Assembly: GCA_025062195.1 (NCBI GenBank)
Contig: JANXAS010000028.1
Span: 1-40,788, forward strand
DNA: 40,788 nt
Reading direction: 5' to 3'
Source of the DNA: Armatimonadota bacterium
GTDB taxonomy: Bacteria; Armatimonadota; Fervidibacteria; Fervidibacterales; Thermosaccharophagaceae
Below, piece after piece: positions 33,346 to 40,788 of this stretch (position 1 is the first letter of the stretch; every line of letters begins with the position of its first letter). Both the position numbers and the translations under genes were made by a program. Below the pieces are notes generated by a model. That model saw only the letters and a program-made list of their open reading frames with translations. It was not told the DNA's origin and made no database searches.

Positions 33346-36300
33346 ATGAGGCGTTGCTTGCTTGTGTCGCTCAGGCGGTGCAAGGCAGCGAGAATTATGT
33401 GGCTTGTAGTGTTGCTCATTCTCCCAATCCTTCAAGTTGGCTCATGGTCTGGCGCTCAAGAAGCGCAGGAGCAAGTGGGACAAATTGATGGCGGACAAGG
33501 GGAGGTAGATGCGCCCGAGCCAAAAAAGGTCCAGGAGGAGAAGCCCTCGGAGCCACCAAAGCAAATTGAAAGCGCTCAACCAGCGAAACCCGAAAAACAA
33601 CCTGAGCCACGTTGGCAGCGGGGTGAGGGACGAGCTATCTTCCCCGGATATGGCAGGGTGGTTTATGACAAGGAGATGAGGCTTGAATTTTCATTTGTGC
33701 GCACGGACATTGAGCATGTCATCCAGTTCTTCAGCAAAGTGACTGGGAAGGTTTTTGTCCTTCATCCGCAGCTTGAAGGGACTGTGACGATTATCGCGCC
33801 GTCGCCTCTGACGGTTGAGCAAGCCTTTGAAGTCCTTTCAGCGGTGCTGCATGTGCGCGGCTTTGCTATGCTCGGCTCACCCCGTGATTTCATCATCAGG
33901 ATAGTCCCGCTAAGCGAGGCAAGGACTCAAGCCACGCAGTTGCGCACCGATGTAAAGCCGCATCAGGAAATGAGCCCACAGCAAAATGGCGTGCGTTCAT
34001 CAGTGTCAGCCGATCAACTTGTCACGCAGGTAATACCGCTGCGCTATGCTAACGCAAGGCAATTGCAGCAAGAATTGGCGCCACTTGTCTCAGCACAGAA
34101 TGCACTTATTACGAGCACGACGGCGGGCAATTTGCTAATTATCACTGACACCGAGCGCAATGTGGAGAGGCTAATGAGCATCGTGCGCATGGTGGATGTC
34201 AGCGTTGCTGAAGCGATGGAGCTTGCGATCATCAAGCTAAAACATGCCGATGCAGAGCAGCTTGCGCAAGTGCTGACGAGGTTATTTGGCATAGTTGAGC
34301 CAACCATAGCCCGCCCAGGAGCGCAGCCTGGTCAACCACTGCCACCTGAGGGTGCAAAGCAACCGGCACAACCGCAACCTCAGCTGAGAGCTGTGGAACT
34401 GCAGGTTCAAGTTGTTCCAGAGACGCGCACTAACTCGCTCATCGTGTGGGCAAGCAAAGAGCGTTTGAAGATGATCAGAGACCTTGTTGAGCAGCTTGAT
34501 GTTGAGACGGCAGAGTTGCTCACATTTGAAGTCATATCTTTGCACCATGCCGATGCTGTTGAGGTTGATAGGATATTGTCGGAGATATTTGAAGTCATGC
34601 CCGGAGCAAGGGTGGAAGGCGGCGCTACACCATCTGTGCGGCTGCCGAGAACTGCAGAGACAGTGAGAGGCGCATTGAGCGCTTATGCACTCATTTCTTC
34701 AGACCCAAGGACGAACTCACTCATCGTTGCAGCCACTGCCGAGAAGATGCAGTTCATCAAAGCCATAGTTGAGAGGCTTGATGTGGACATCATGCCGCCA
34801 ATTGAAATTGAAGTTATACCGCTAAGGTATGCGGATGCTGTAACTCTTGCAGATACATTGCGCACTCTTTTCCAAGAGGGCATAGCAGTCGGAAGGCTCG
34901 CACAGGACTTTCGCAGCCAGTTTGAGAGGTTCAGGACGCGCGCAGTAACTCGCTCAAGGGGCGAGCTTGAAAGGCAAATAGCGATAAGCGCTGATGAGCG
35001 CGCAAACGCGCTCATAGTTGCTGCGACCAAGGAAAACATTGAGCGTGTGAAGCAGCTTGTAAGTGAGCTTGATAAGGACTTTGCACCGCCGGTAATGGCG
35101 AGGGTGTTTAGGCTCCAGTATGCGGATGCAGCTCAAGTTGCTGACATGCTGAATCAACTCTTTGAGCAGACTCCTGGTGGACAGAGAGGCTTTGGTGGTT
35201 TCTTCTGGTGGTGGGCTGGTAGGCAGCAGCCCACAGGTGCGGCACGCTTGGCTGGCTTGCGCCGAAATGTCGTTGAAGCGGATGTGCGCACGAATTCCGT
35301 CATTGTAACGGCGACAGAGGATAATATGCGCGAGTTTGAGCGCCTGATAAGGGAGCTTGACCAGCCGGCTGCACTCACAAATTTGGTGCGCATCTACAAG
35401 ATACAGAATGTGAACGCAAGCGAGCTTGCCAACACGATAAACTCAATACTTGCGCAGCAGCGCCGTCCAACAGGCTTTTTCTTCTTCGTGTTTGCCGCAA
35501 TGCAAAGGCAGTTTCAAGGTCCTCTGCGCAACCTACAGGATATATCTGTCACTGCTGATGCGAAGACAAACTCGCTCATCGTGACTGCACCACCTTATGC
35601 GTTTGATGTCGTTGAACAGCTTATAGAGCAGCTTGATACAGTGCTACCGCAGGTCTTTATTGAGGTCATGATTGTAGATGTGACGCTGACAAAGGAACTT
35701 GAACTTGGAGTTGAGTGGGCAGTCCTTCAGAAGAGGCTGTTTGGCGAGACTATGGACTCAAAGCTCGGGACGGAGCTTGGTGTGGAGCAAATTGGTGGCG
35801 GGCTCTCTTGGGATGTCGTCAGCAGAAACTTCCAAGCACTCCTGCAAGCGCTTGCGCGAGAGAACAAAGTCAGGGTGCTTGCAACGCCTCATATACTCAC
35901 GCTTGATAACACTCCTGCGACCATAACAATAGGAAAGTCCTACCCAGTTCCAAGGAATGTCATAATCACAGCCACAGGTCCGCAATACACAATAGCTTTT
36001 GAGGATATCGCTTTAACGCTTGAAGTCACGCCGCACATCAACAGCAGCGGCTATGTGCTCATGGACATACGGCAGACGATAAACGACATAGCAGAAAAGG
36101 TCATACTGCAGGGTCAGGAATTGCCAGTTATAACGAAGCGTGAAGCAATAGCGTCAGTGCAAGTCAAGGATGGTCAAACGGTGGTCATCGGTGGGATATT
36201 GAAGCACGACTTGCGCAAGTTTGTCCAAGGTGTCCCGCTCCTGAAGGATTTGCCAATAATAGGGTCGCTGTTCAGCAGAACAAAGGATGTGAAGGAGCGC

Positions 36301-36591
36301 ACGGAGCTTATGGTCTTCATAACGCCACGCATCATCCGCACCGGTGAGGAATTGCGAGACATAACGGAGAGGGAAAAGCGCTCCCTATCATATCCGCGAA
36401 TGCTCAAGAAGCTAATCCAAGAAGGCACCAAGGAGGACAATCAAACCGAAGAAGAGAAAGGACAGAAGAATGAACCAGCCAATAAGCAGGGCGATGAAAA
36501 AAGCACAACCGATGCTGCCGGACAGCAAACAATAACTTTGGGCGATTTCAAGATTGAAGTGGGTGTCAAGAAAGAACCCAAGGGTGAATGA
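33346..36591 (+). CDS. gspD: Secretin GspD with six N1-type modules
   Basis: The outer-membrane channel, 1081 residues against 650-700 for classical GspD. Order: signal peptide (to about 37), a Pro/Glu linker (40-90), an N0-like domain (112-187), six N1-type modules each closing with a TNSLIV-like strand (about 225-285, 290-387, 391-481, 485-578, 581-674, 677-764), the secretin core (about 768-1000) with VEVTPHINSSGYVLMDIRQ, VQVKDGQTVVIGGIL and PLLKDLPIIGSLFSR...ELMVFITPRII, and a charged tail. Classical GspD has two or three such modules after N0. Two modules carry aromatic-rich loops (GGFFWWWAG; GFFFFVFAA). The last gene of the secretion run, 127 bases after the PilP-like gene. Confidence 0.95.
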   Translation: MRRCLLVSLRRCKAARIMWLVVLLILPILQVGSWSGAQEAQEQVGQIDGGQGEVDAPEPKKVQEEKPSEPPKQIESAQPAKPEKQPEPRWQRGEGRAIFPGYGRVVYDKEMRLEFSFVRTDIEHVIQFFSKVTGKVFVLHPQLEGTVTIIAPSPLTVEQAFEVLSAVLHVRGFAMLGSPRDFIIRIVPLSEARTQATQLRTDVKPHQEMSPQQNGVRSSVSADQLVTQVIPLRYANARQLQQELAPLVSAQNALITSTTAGNLLIITDTERNVERLMSIVRMVDVSVAEAMELAIIKLKHADAEQLAQVLTRLFGIVEPTIARPGAQPGQPLPPEGAKQPAQPQPQLRAVELQVQVVPETRTNSLIVWASKERLKMIRDLVEQLDVETAELLTFEVISLHHADAVEVDRILSEIFEVMPGARVEGGATPSVRLPRTAETVRGALSAYALISSDPRTNSLIVAATAEKMQFIKAIVERLDVDIMPPIEIEVIPLRYADAVTLADTLRTLFQEGIAVGRLAQDFRSQFERFRTRAVTRSRGELERQIAISADERANALIVAATKENIERVKQLVSELDKDFAPPVMARVFRLQYADAAQVADMLNQLFEQTPGGQRGFGGFFWWWAGRQQPTGAARLAGLRRNVVEADVRTNSVIVTATEDNMREFERLIRELDQPAALTNLVRIYKIQNVNASELANTINSILAQQRRPTGFFFFVFAAMQRQFQGPLRNLQDISVTADAKTNSLIVTAPPYAFDVVEQLIEQLDTVLPQVFIEVMIVDVTLTKELELGVEWAVLQKRLFGETMDSKLGTELGVEQIGGGLSWDVVSRNFQALLQALARENKVRVLATPHILTLDNTPATITIGKSYPVPRNVIITATGPQYTIAFEDIALTLEVTPHINSSGYVLMDIRQTINDIAEKVILQGQELPVITKREAIASVQVKDGQTVVIGGILKHDLRKFVQGVPLLKDLPIIGSLFSRTKDVKERTELMVFITPRIIRTGEELRDITEREKRSLSYPRMLKKLIQEGTKEDNQTEEEKGQKNEPANKQGDEKSTTDAAGQQTITLGDFKIEVGVKKEPKGE

Positions 36592-37022
36592 AGCAGAATT
36601 TGCTTACCTCTTCTTTAATCCGGACCTCAGCTGCAATTTATCCACCAAACTTGCGGGTTATACTGTAGATGCGGGCATTGCCAATATGCACCGTGTTTCG
36701 CAAGGTGTCGCTTGTTAACGGTGTATTATTGATCCGTATGGGGGCTTAGCGTGGGTTTCGTAATACCGTTTTCAAAAATTATGCTCCATCCAACATATGC
36801 GGCGTCGTGGCTTGTCCATAACGGCTTTTCAAATTCCATCACCAAAAAGTGACAGCGCTACAGGATAAAACTTTTGTTGTCTCGTGATTTAAATTGGGAT
36901 GCGGGAGCTGCTGAAGGTTTTCAAAGATAGGATGAATATGCTGCTTTGGTTCCTTGAAGCCGTGCAATACTACTTGCCTGATTGCGTCAGAGCACATCCA
37001 TGCAGTGGGAGAAGAAGTTCGC
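36592..37022. other. Spacer between gspD and rimO
   Basis: About 430 bases with no gene and no clear repeat or terminator. An in-frame ATG at 36954 could extend RimO upstream, but the extra residues do not look like protein. Confidence 0.4.
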
Positions 37023-38432
37023 ATGATTGAGAAGGAAAGGAAACGCAATGCATCAAACAGTGCTCTTCATGGAGCATTTCATGGGCGCTTGCCAAAGTGC
37101 ATAGTGGTTTCACTTGGCTGTCCAAAGAACACCGTTGACTCTGAACGCTTGCTTGCCGAACTATTGCGCCATGGATACAGCCTAACGACAAATGCTGAGG
37201 ATGCCGATGTCATCATCGTCAACACATGCGGGTTTATTAAGGCTGCAGTTGAAGAGTCTTTGGATGTGTTGCGAAGGCTTTCCCGATATAAGCGCAATGG
37301 TAGAGCGCGTTCTTTGATAGCCGCCGGCTGCCTATGCTCTCGTGCACCGGAGCTTATTAAACGATTTGTCCCACAAGTGGATGCATGCCTGCCAGTGGAT
37401 AAGCTCCTTGAGATACCGAGAGTGATTCGTTCATTAAATGGGGCGGTAACTTATGATAAGTGTTCTAAACTGCGAGATGACAAAGATGGGGTTCGTAAAG
37501 AGCCGTTCGGGGCAAGGTTGCTCAGCACACCCAGCTGGTATTCGTATTTGAAGCTCGCCGAGGGTTGTGATCGCTCATGCAGCTTTTGCGTTATCCCGAT
37601 GATACGCGGCAGCCAGAGCAGTCGCAAGTTGGAAGAAATTGAAGCCGAGGCAATGTGGCTCGCATCGGTTGGGGTTAAGGAGCTGATTCTCGTTGCGCAA
37701 GAGACAACAAGATATGGGTTTGACCTGTATGGCAAGCTAATGCTGCCAAAGCTATTGCGCCAGCTCGTTAAGATTGAGGGCATCCATTGGGTGCGCATAC
37801 TTTATGGTTTCCCGACAACAGTTACAGATGAGCTGATTGAAACTATGGCAGCGCTTGTGAAGGTCGTTCGCTACATAGATGTCCCGTTTCAACATGTCCA
37901 CCCTGAAATATTGCGGGCGATGAGGCGTCCCGGCGACGCGGAAAGCTACTTGAGGTTAATAGAGCGGCTGAGGTCTGCCATGCCGGATATTGCTATTAGA
38001 ACCACTTTCATCGTCGGCTTTCCCGGGGAGAGTGAAGCTCACTTTGAAATGCTGCTTGAGTTTGTTAGGGAGGCAAAGCTTGACAGAGTGGGTGCTTTCA
38101 CATTTTCGCCCGAGCCGGAAACTGATGCAGCAAAGTTTGATGGGCAAGTTCCGGATGAAGTCAAATTGGAGCGCTATAAGCGTTTAATGGAGCTTCAAAG
38201 TTACATCTCGTTTGAGCGCAACAGGCAATTCATTGGGAAGGAGATTGAAGTTTTGATTGAGTCATGGAGCGAGCATAAAGGGGCATGGGTTGGGCGAAGT
38301 TATCGCGATGCACCTGAGATTGACGGTGCCGTTTATGTGAGCGGCGACGGATTAAAGCCGGGTGAGTTTGCCAAGGTCATTGTTGAAGGCTCCGATGAAT
38401 ACGACCTATTTGCGAAGCTTTCGCAGCGATGA
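37023..38432 (+). CDS. rimO: Ribosomal protein S12 methylthiotransferase RimO
   Basis: A radical SAM enzyme that adds a methylthio group to Asp of ribosomal protein S12. The N-terminal UPF0004 domain has its three cluster cysteines in SLGCPKNTVDSE, VNTCGFI and AAGCLCS. The radical SAM site is EGCDRSCSFCVIPMIRG (CxxxCxxC). FVGFPGES-like IVGFPGESEAHF and a C-terminal TRAM domain (ISFERNRQFIGKEIEVLIE...) complete it. SLGCPKN and the CVIPMIRG block separate RimO from the tRNA enzymes MiaB and MtaB. The ATG used lies behind GGGAGAAG and gives 469 residues. The next gene begins shortly after the stop. Confidence 0.95.
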   Translation: MIEKERKRNASNSALHGAFHGRLPKCIVVSLGCPKNTVDSERLLAELLRHGYSLTTNAEDADVIIVNTCGFIKAAVEESLDVLRRLSRYKRNGRARSLIAAGCLCSRAPELIKRFVPQVDACLPVDKLLEIPRVIRSLNGAVTYDKCSKLRDDKDGVRKEPFGARLLSTPSWYSYLKLAEGCDRSCSFCVIPMIRGSQSSRKLEEIEAEAMWLASVGVKELILVAQETTRYGFDLYGKLMLPKLLRQLVKIEGIHWVRILYGFPTTVTDELIETMAALVKVVRYIDVPFQHVHPEILRAMRRPGDAESYLRLIERLRSAMPDIAIRTTFIVGFPGESEAHFEMLLEFVREAKLDRVGAFTFSPEPETDAAKFDGQVPDEVKLERYKRLMELQSYISFERNRQFIGKEIEVLIESWSEHKGAWVGRSYRDAPEIDGAVYVSGDGLKPGEFAKVIVEGSDEYDLFAKLSQR

Positions 38433-38469
38433 AGAGCACAACCGGCACAGCCGCTTGGGGGTGCTAACT

Positions 38470-40422
38470 GTGAATGAGGAAATTGAAGAAGCTGGTGCAG
38501 CTAAAGCATTGAAGCATTATGTGCCCTTATACATTGCGCATTTGGCACAAATTGCGATGCTCAGAGCCGGCAAGCCATTGCATTCAAGCGAAGTGAGAGA
38601 TGCCATCGCAAGCGAGATTAACATTTCAACTGAATACCTCAGACAGCAGCTGCGCTTGAGCAATCTTTTTGTCTTCAGCAAGCACCGTTGGGAACTTCAT
38701 TGGCGGTTTGGTGCATCATACAGCTCAATTGAGGGTGTGTTGAGCGAGGCTTTGGCGAGTTTGGGTTATCCGGCATCACTAAGTGATTTGAGCCTTTGGC
38801 TCTCACAAGCCGGAAAGGGAAACATTGAACAGGTCGTTGAGATTGTAAGAGGGCTTTTGGCGACACGCACGCATGTATTTTGGGAGGTGAGCGAAGGCAA
38901 GTTTGGATTGCGCTCGTGGCTGCCGGACTTGAGCAGTTACAATGAGGACGATGTTATTGCTGATAACTTCTTCGGCGAGGAAGACAGGGTCAAGCAATTG
39001 CTCCAGCGTGTGGATGAAATGTCCTTAGATTGGAGCTTGCCGTTGTCTGAGGTGTGCAAAAAGGCAATTGATGGATTGGGGCAAGCGCTATCACATCACG
39101 AGATAGTGTTAACCTGTTGGCGCGGTCGTAACAGGGAGCAAAGCGGTGAAGAGATATTGCGCGAACTATTTAGTTCAGCAGGGCTACATGTTATCTCTCC
39201 GGGATACTGGTGCACCGACAGCCTGATCGAACAGATGCGTCAAATTGCGTCCGAGGAGGACAGATACGCCAGCAAGTTCATGCAGGAGGTTTTGTCTGAT
39301 CCGGATAAAGCGATGAAGCGTGCTTATGCTATTATCAAGCGCTCAAAGGTGCGACCATTGCCAATCACATCAGAAGATTGGGATGAATTGGTTGCGTGGA
39401 TGAGGACAAGGGATGAGCCAGCCCAAATTCATGTCATGCTCTCCGAAGCCCTTGAGATTGACCCAACACACGAGGCTTATTATCCAACGCTGTATGAAGT
39501 GCATGAGAGATTAAGTAAAGATGTCCGATTTGTTAGGCTGGGGAATCACAAGTGGTGGTTAAAGGAAAAGATACCCGAATGGGTGAATGTTATCCCGGAG
39601 GAATTGGTTCCGGTGCCGCCGAGTGCTCCATCAGCTCAAGGGCTGCAAGCCGTTGAAGTTGAACTCCCGGATGAGGCACTTGAGCCGGACTTGCTCAAAT
39701 GGGTCTACGAGCCGAAATATGAAGATGTTGGTGAGCCGGCAAGCGTGAGTAGCATACCAAAAAGCAAGCGCTCAACTCTTATACCGTTGCCATACCATCA
39801 CATTGCTTCTGGGACGATGAAGCTTCGCCAGATTGACAGATGGCTGTTTCATGGCGATGAGAAGCTGCAGCACTACATTGCTGTTGATGAGAATGGGAAT
39901 GAGTTCGCAGTCTGGGTCAACATGGAGAAGGGTATTATGTTCGGCTTCAAAGGGTGGTATGAGGCGAGAGGTATTGGTGCAGGGGCTGTTGTAAGGGTTG
40001 AGGTGATGCGCAACTCTGACAGAATTATGGTCTCATGGGATGGGAAATATGATAGTCACTTGCACATGCCAACTGGAAGAATGCAACAGTTGCTCAATTA
40101 CTCGCGGCAGGAAGTTGTGATGAGGGCGAGCATCCTTGAGCTGATGCAATCGCTCATAATGCCGTTTTATGAGGGTGGGATGCACTTCATTCGCCTATGG
40201 GCTGAGGTTAATTTGCTTCGCAGAACAAGCAAGCGTCTAATCGCATCCAATTTGAGCATATACGCATGTTTTGGGAAGCATCCGGAGAGGGAGGGCTATT
40301 GGGTCTACGATTATGAGAGGAGCAGCGAGGGCATAAGGCGGGAGAAGCGTAAGCTCGTTGAAAGGCTGCTAAAGCAGAGCAGTGAAGGGCAGGACAATAA
40401 ATTAAGTTGGCGGCGCTCCTAA
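38470..40422 (+). CDS. Unrecognised protein with repeated winged-helix-like modules
   Basis: I do not recognise this 650-residue family. Three stretches look alike: a helical part ending in a turn and a strand of the type VFSKHRWELHW (residues about 14-80), VFWEVSEGKFGLRSW (about 80-145) and FVRLGNHKWWLKE (about 350-400). This is the shape of winged-helix modules such as HARE-HTH, but it is only a pattern match. After a Pro-rich linker (VPVPPSAPSAQG) comes a strand-rich part (MKLRQIDRWLFHGDE, FAVWVNMEKGIMFGFKGWYE, GAVVRVEV) and a basic helical end. There is no signal or membrane segment. The GTG start follows GGGGG; an ATG at 38362 would overlap rimO by 71 bases. A DNA- or RNA-binding role is inference. 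Confidence 0.7.
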   Translation: MNEEIEEAGAAKALKHYVPLYIAHLAQIAMLRAGKPLHSSEVRDAIASEINISTEYLRQQLRLSNLFVFSKHRWELHWRFGASYSSIEGVLSEALASLGYPASLSDLSLWLSQAGKGNIEQVVEIVRGLLATRTHVFWEVSEGKFGLRSWLPDLSSYNEDDVIADNFFGEEDRVKQLLQRVDEMSLDWSLPLSEVCKKAIDGLGQALSHHEIVLTCWRGRNREQSGEEILRELFSSAGLHVISPGYWCTDSLIEQMRQIASEEDRYASKFMQEVLSDPDKAMKRAYAIIKRSKVRPLPITSEDWDELVAWMRTRDEPAQIHVMLSEALEIDPTHEAYYPTLYEVHERLSKDVRFVRLGNHKWWLKEKIPEWVNVIPEELVPVPPSAPSAQGLQAVEVELPDEALEPDLLKWVYEPKYEDVGEPASVSSIPKSKRSTLIPLPYHHIASGTMKLRQIDRWLFHGDEKLQHYIAVDENGNEFAVWVNMEKGIMFGFKGWYEARGIGAGAVVRVEVMRNSDRIMVSWDGKYDSHLHMPTGRMQQLLNYSRQEVVMRASILELMQSLIMPFYEGGMHFIRLWAEVNLLRRTSKRLIASNLSIYACFGKHPEREGYWVYDYERSSEGIRREKRKLVERLLKQSSEGQDNKLSWRRS

Positions 40423-40788
40423 CCGCTGATGCCTCTCTGATAATCAAGTTGTTGTCCGATGCGAGGATGGCTTTAGCTACGAATAAGAGACATGATGCCG
40501 TTATGCAGTTTGAATCATGAAACGATAAGAACTATCGCTGTGTAGTGTCGCTCACTGTGTGCGACGAAATTTACAGTATCCAACCTGTTGCAGAGCAAAC
40601 AAACGGCTGGGCAACATACCATCCAATTTTTAGGCATTTTTAAGCACAATGCTTCACCTGCCCTTTAAGCGTTACCGAACTTTGGACTGAAAATGCTTGC
40701 CCAAAATGAACGAACACAAGCATTTAAAAGCCAACTTTACTCAAAAGCTTGTTTTCGCTTTTCACACATGCCACTGGCTTTAGCCATT
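40423..40788. repeat. Spacer ending in a truncated hairpin repeat
   Basis: No gene is seen. Near 40735-40770 there is a reversed copy of the AACAAACTTT-AGTAAAGAGCG-type motif, and from 40767 the start of another two-hairpin repeat (CATG, CCACTGGC, TTTA, GCCA), cut by the window edge. Its first arm is identical to that of copy A at 394-401. Confidence 0.55.

Noticed and set aside
38362-38469. ATG start for the winged-helix-like protein inside rimO
   Set aside because: It would overlap rimO by 71 bases and has no ribosome site, whereas GTG at 38470 follows GGGGG.

Overview
The window is a 40.8 kb stretch of a bacterial chromosome of moderate GC. No taxonomic marker is decisive. The combination of a UBact-type proteasome locus, a type II secretion cluster with PilM/N/O/P-like inner-membrane parts, PBS-lyase HEAT repeats, and intergenic spacers full of short hairpins points to a diderm thermophile-like lineage near Armatimonadota/Fervidibacteria. 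That placement is inference; UBact loci are also known from Nitrospirota, Verrucomicrobiota and other diderm phyla.

The left part (0.7-9.4 kb) is read leftward. In transcription order it holds moaA, a two-helix membrane protein, a zinc-ribbon protein, a LysE-type exporter, and then the protein-degradation operon: an ARC/Mpa AAA ATPase, a Dop-type enzyme, a 58-residue UBact modifier, the proteasome beta subunit PrcB and an exported M48 metalloprotease. UBact ends in Ser-Gly-Glu, so it is ready for ligation without deamidation. No alpha subunit (PrcA) and no second PafA-type ligase lie in the window, and the ATPase lacks the Gln-Tyr docking tail expected of Mpa.

The middle (9.5-19.3 kb) is read rightward and is loosely packed: a DUF1232 protein, a UPF0182 membrane protein, a 13-unit HEAT-repeat protein, SmpB and a very large transaldolase-like protein. 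Wide spacers here carry several families of hairpin repeats and a 127-bp MITE-like element.

The right part (19.7-36.6 kb) starts with an ECF sigma factor, a zinc-binding anti-sigma factor and an RseB/MucB-like sensor. A complete run of secretion genes follows: gspE, F, G, H, I, J, K, a PilM-PilN fusion, PilO, a PilP/GspC-like protein and a secretin with six N1-type modules. The order suggests an envelope-stress circuit next to, and possibly controlling, an envelope-spanning secretion machine. The window closes with rimO and an unrecognised protein containing about three winged-helix-like modules, then a repeat cut by the window edge.

Many genes start with GTG or TTG. Starts were chosen by Shine-Dalgarno position and by operon overlap. 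No tRNA, rRNA, tmRNA, CRISPR array or intact transposase was seen, and no promoter could be called with confidence.
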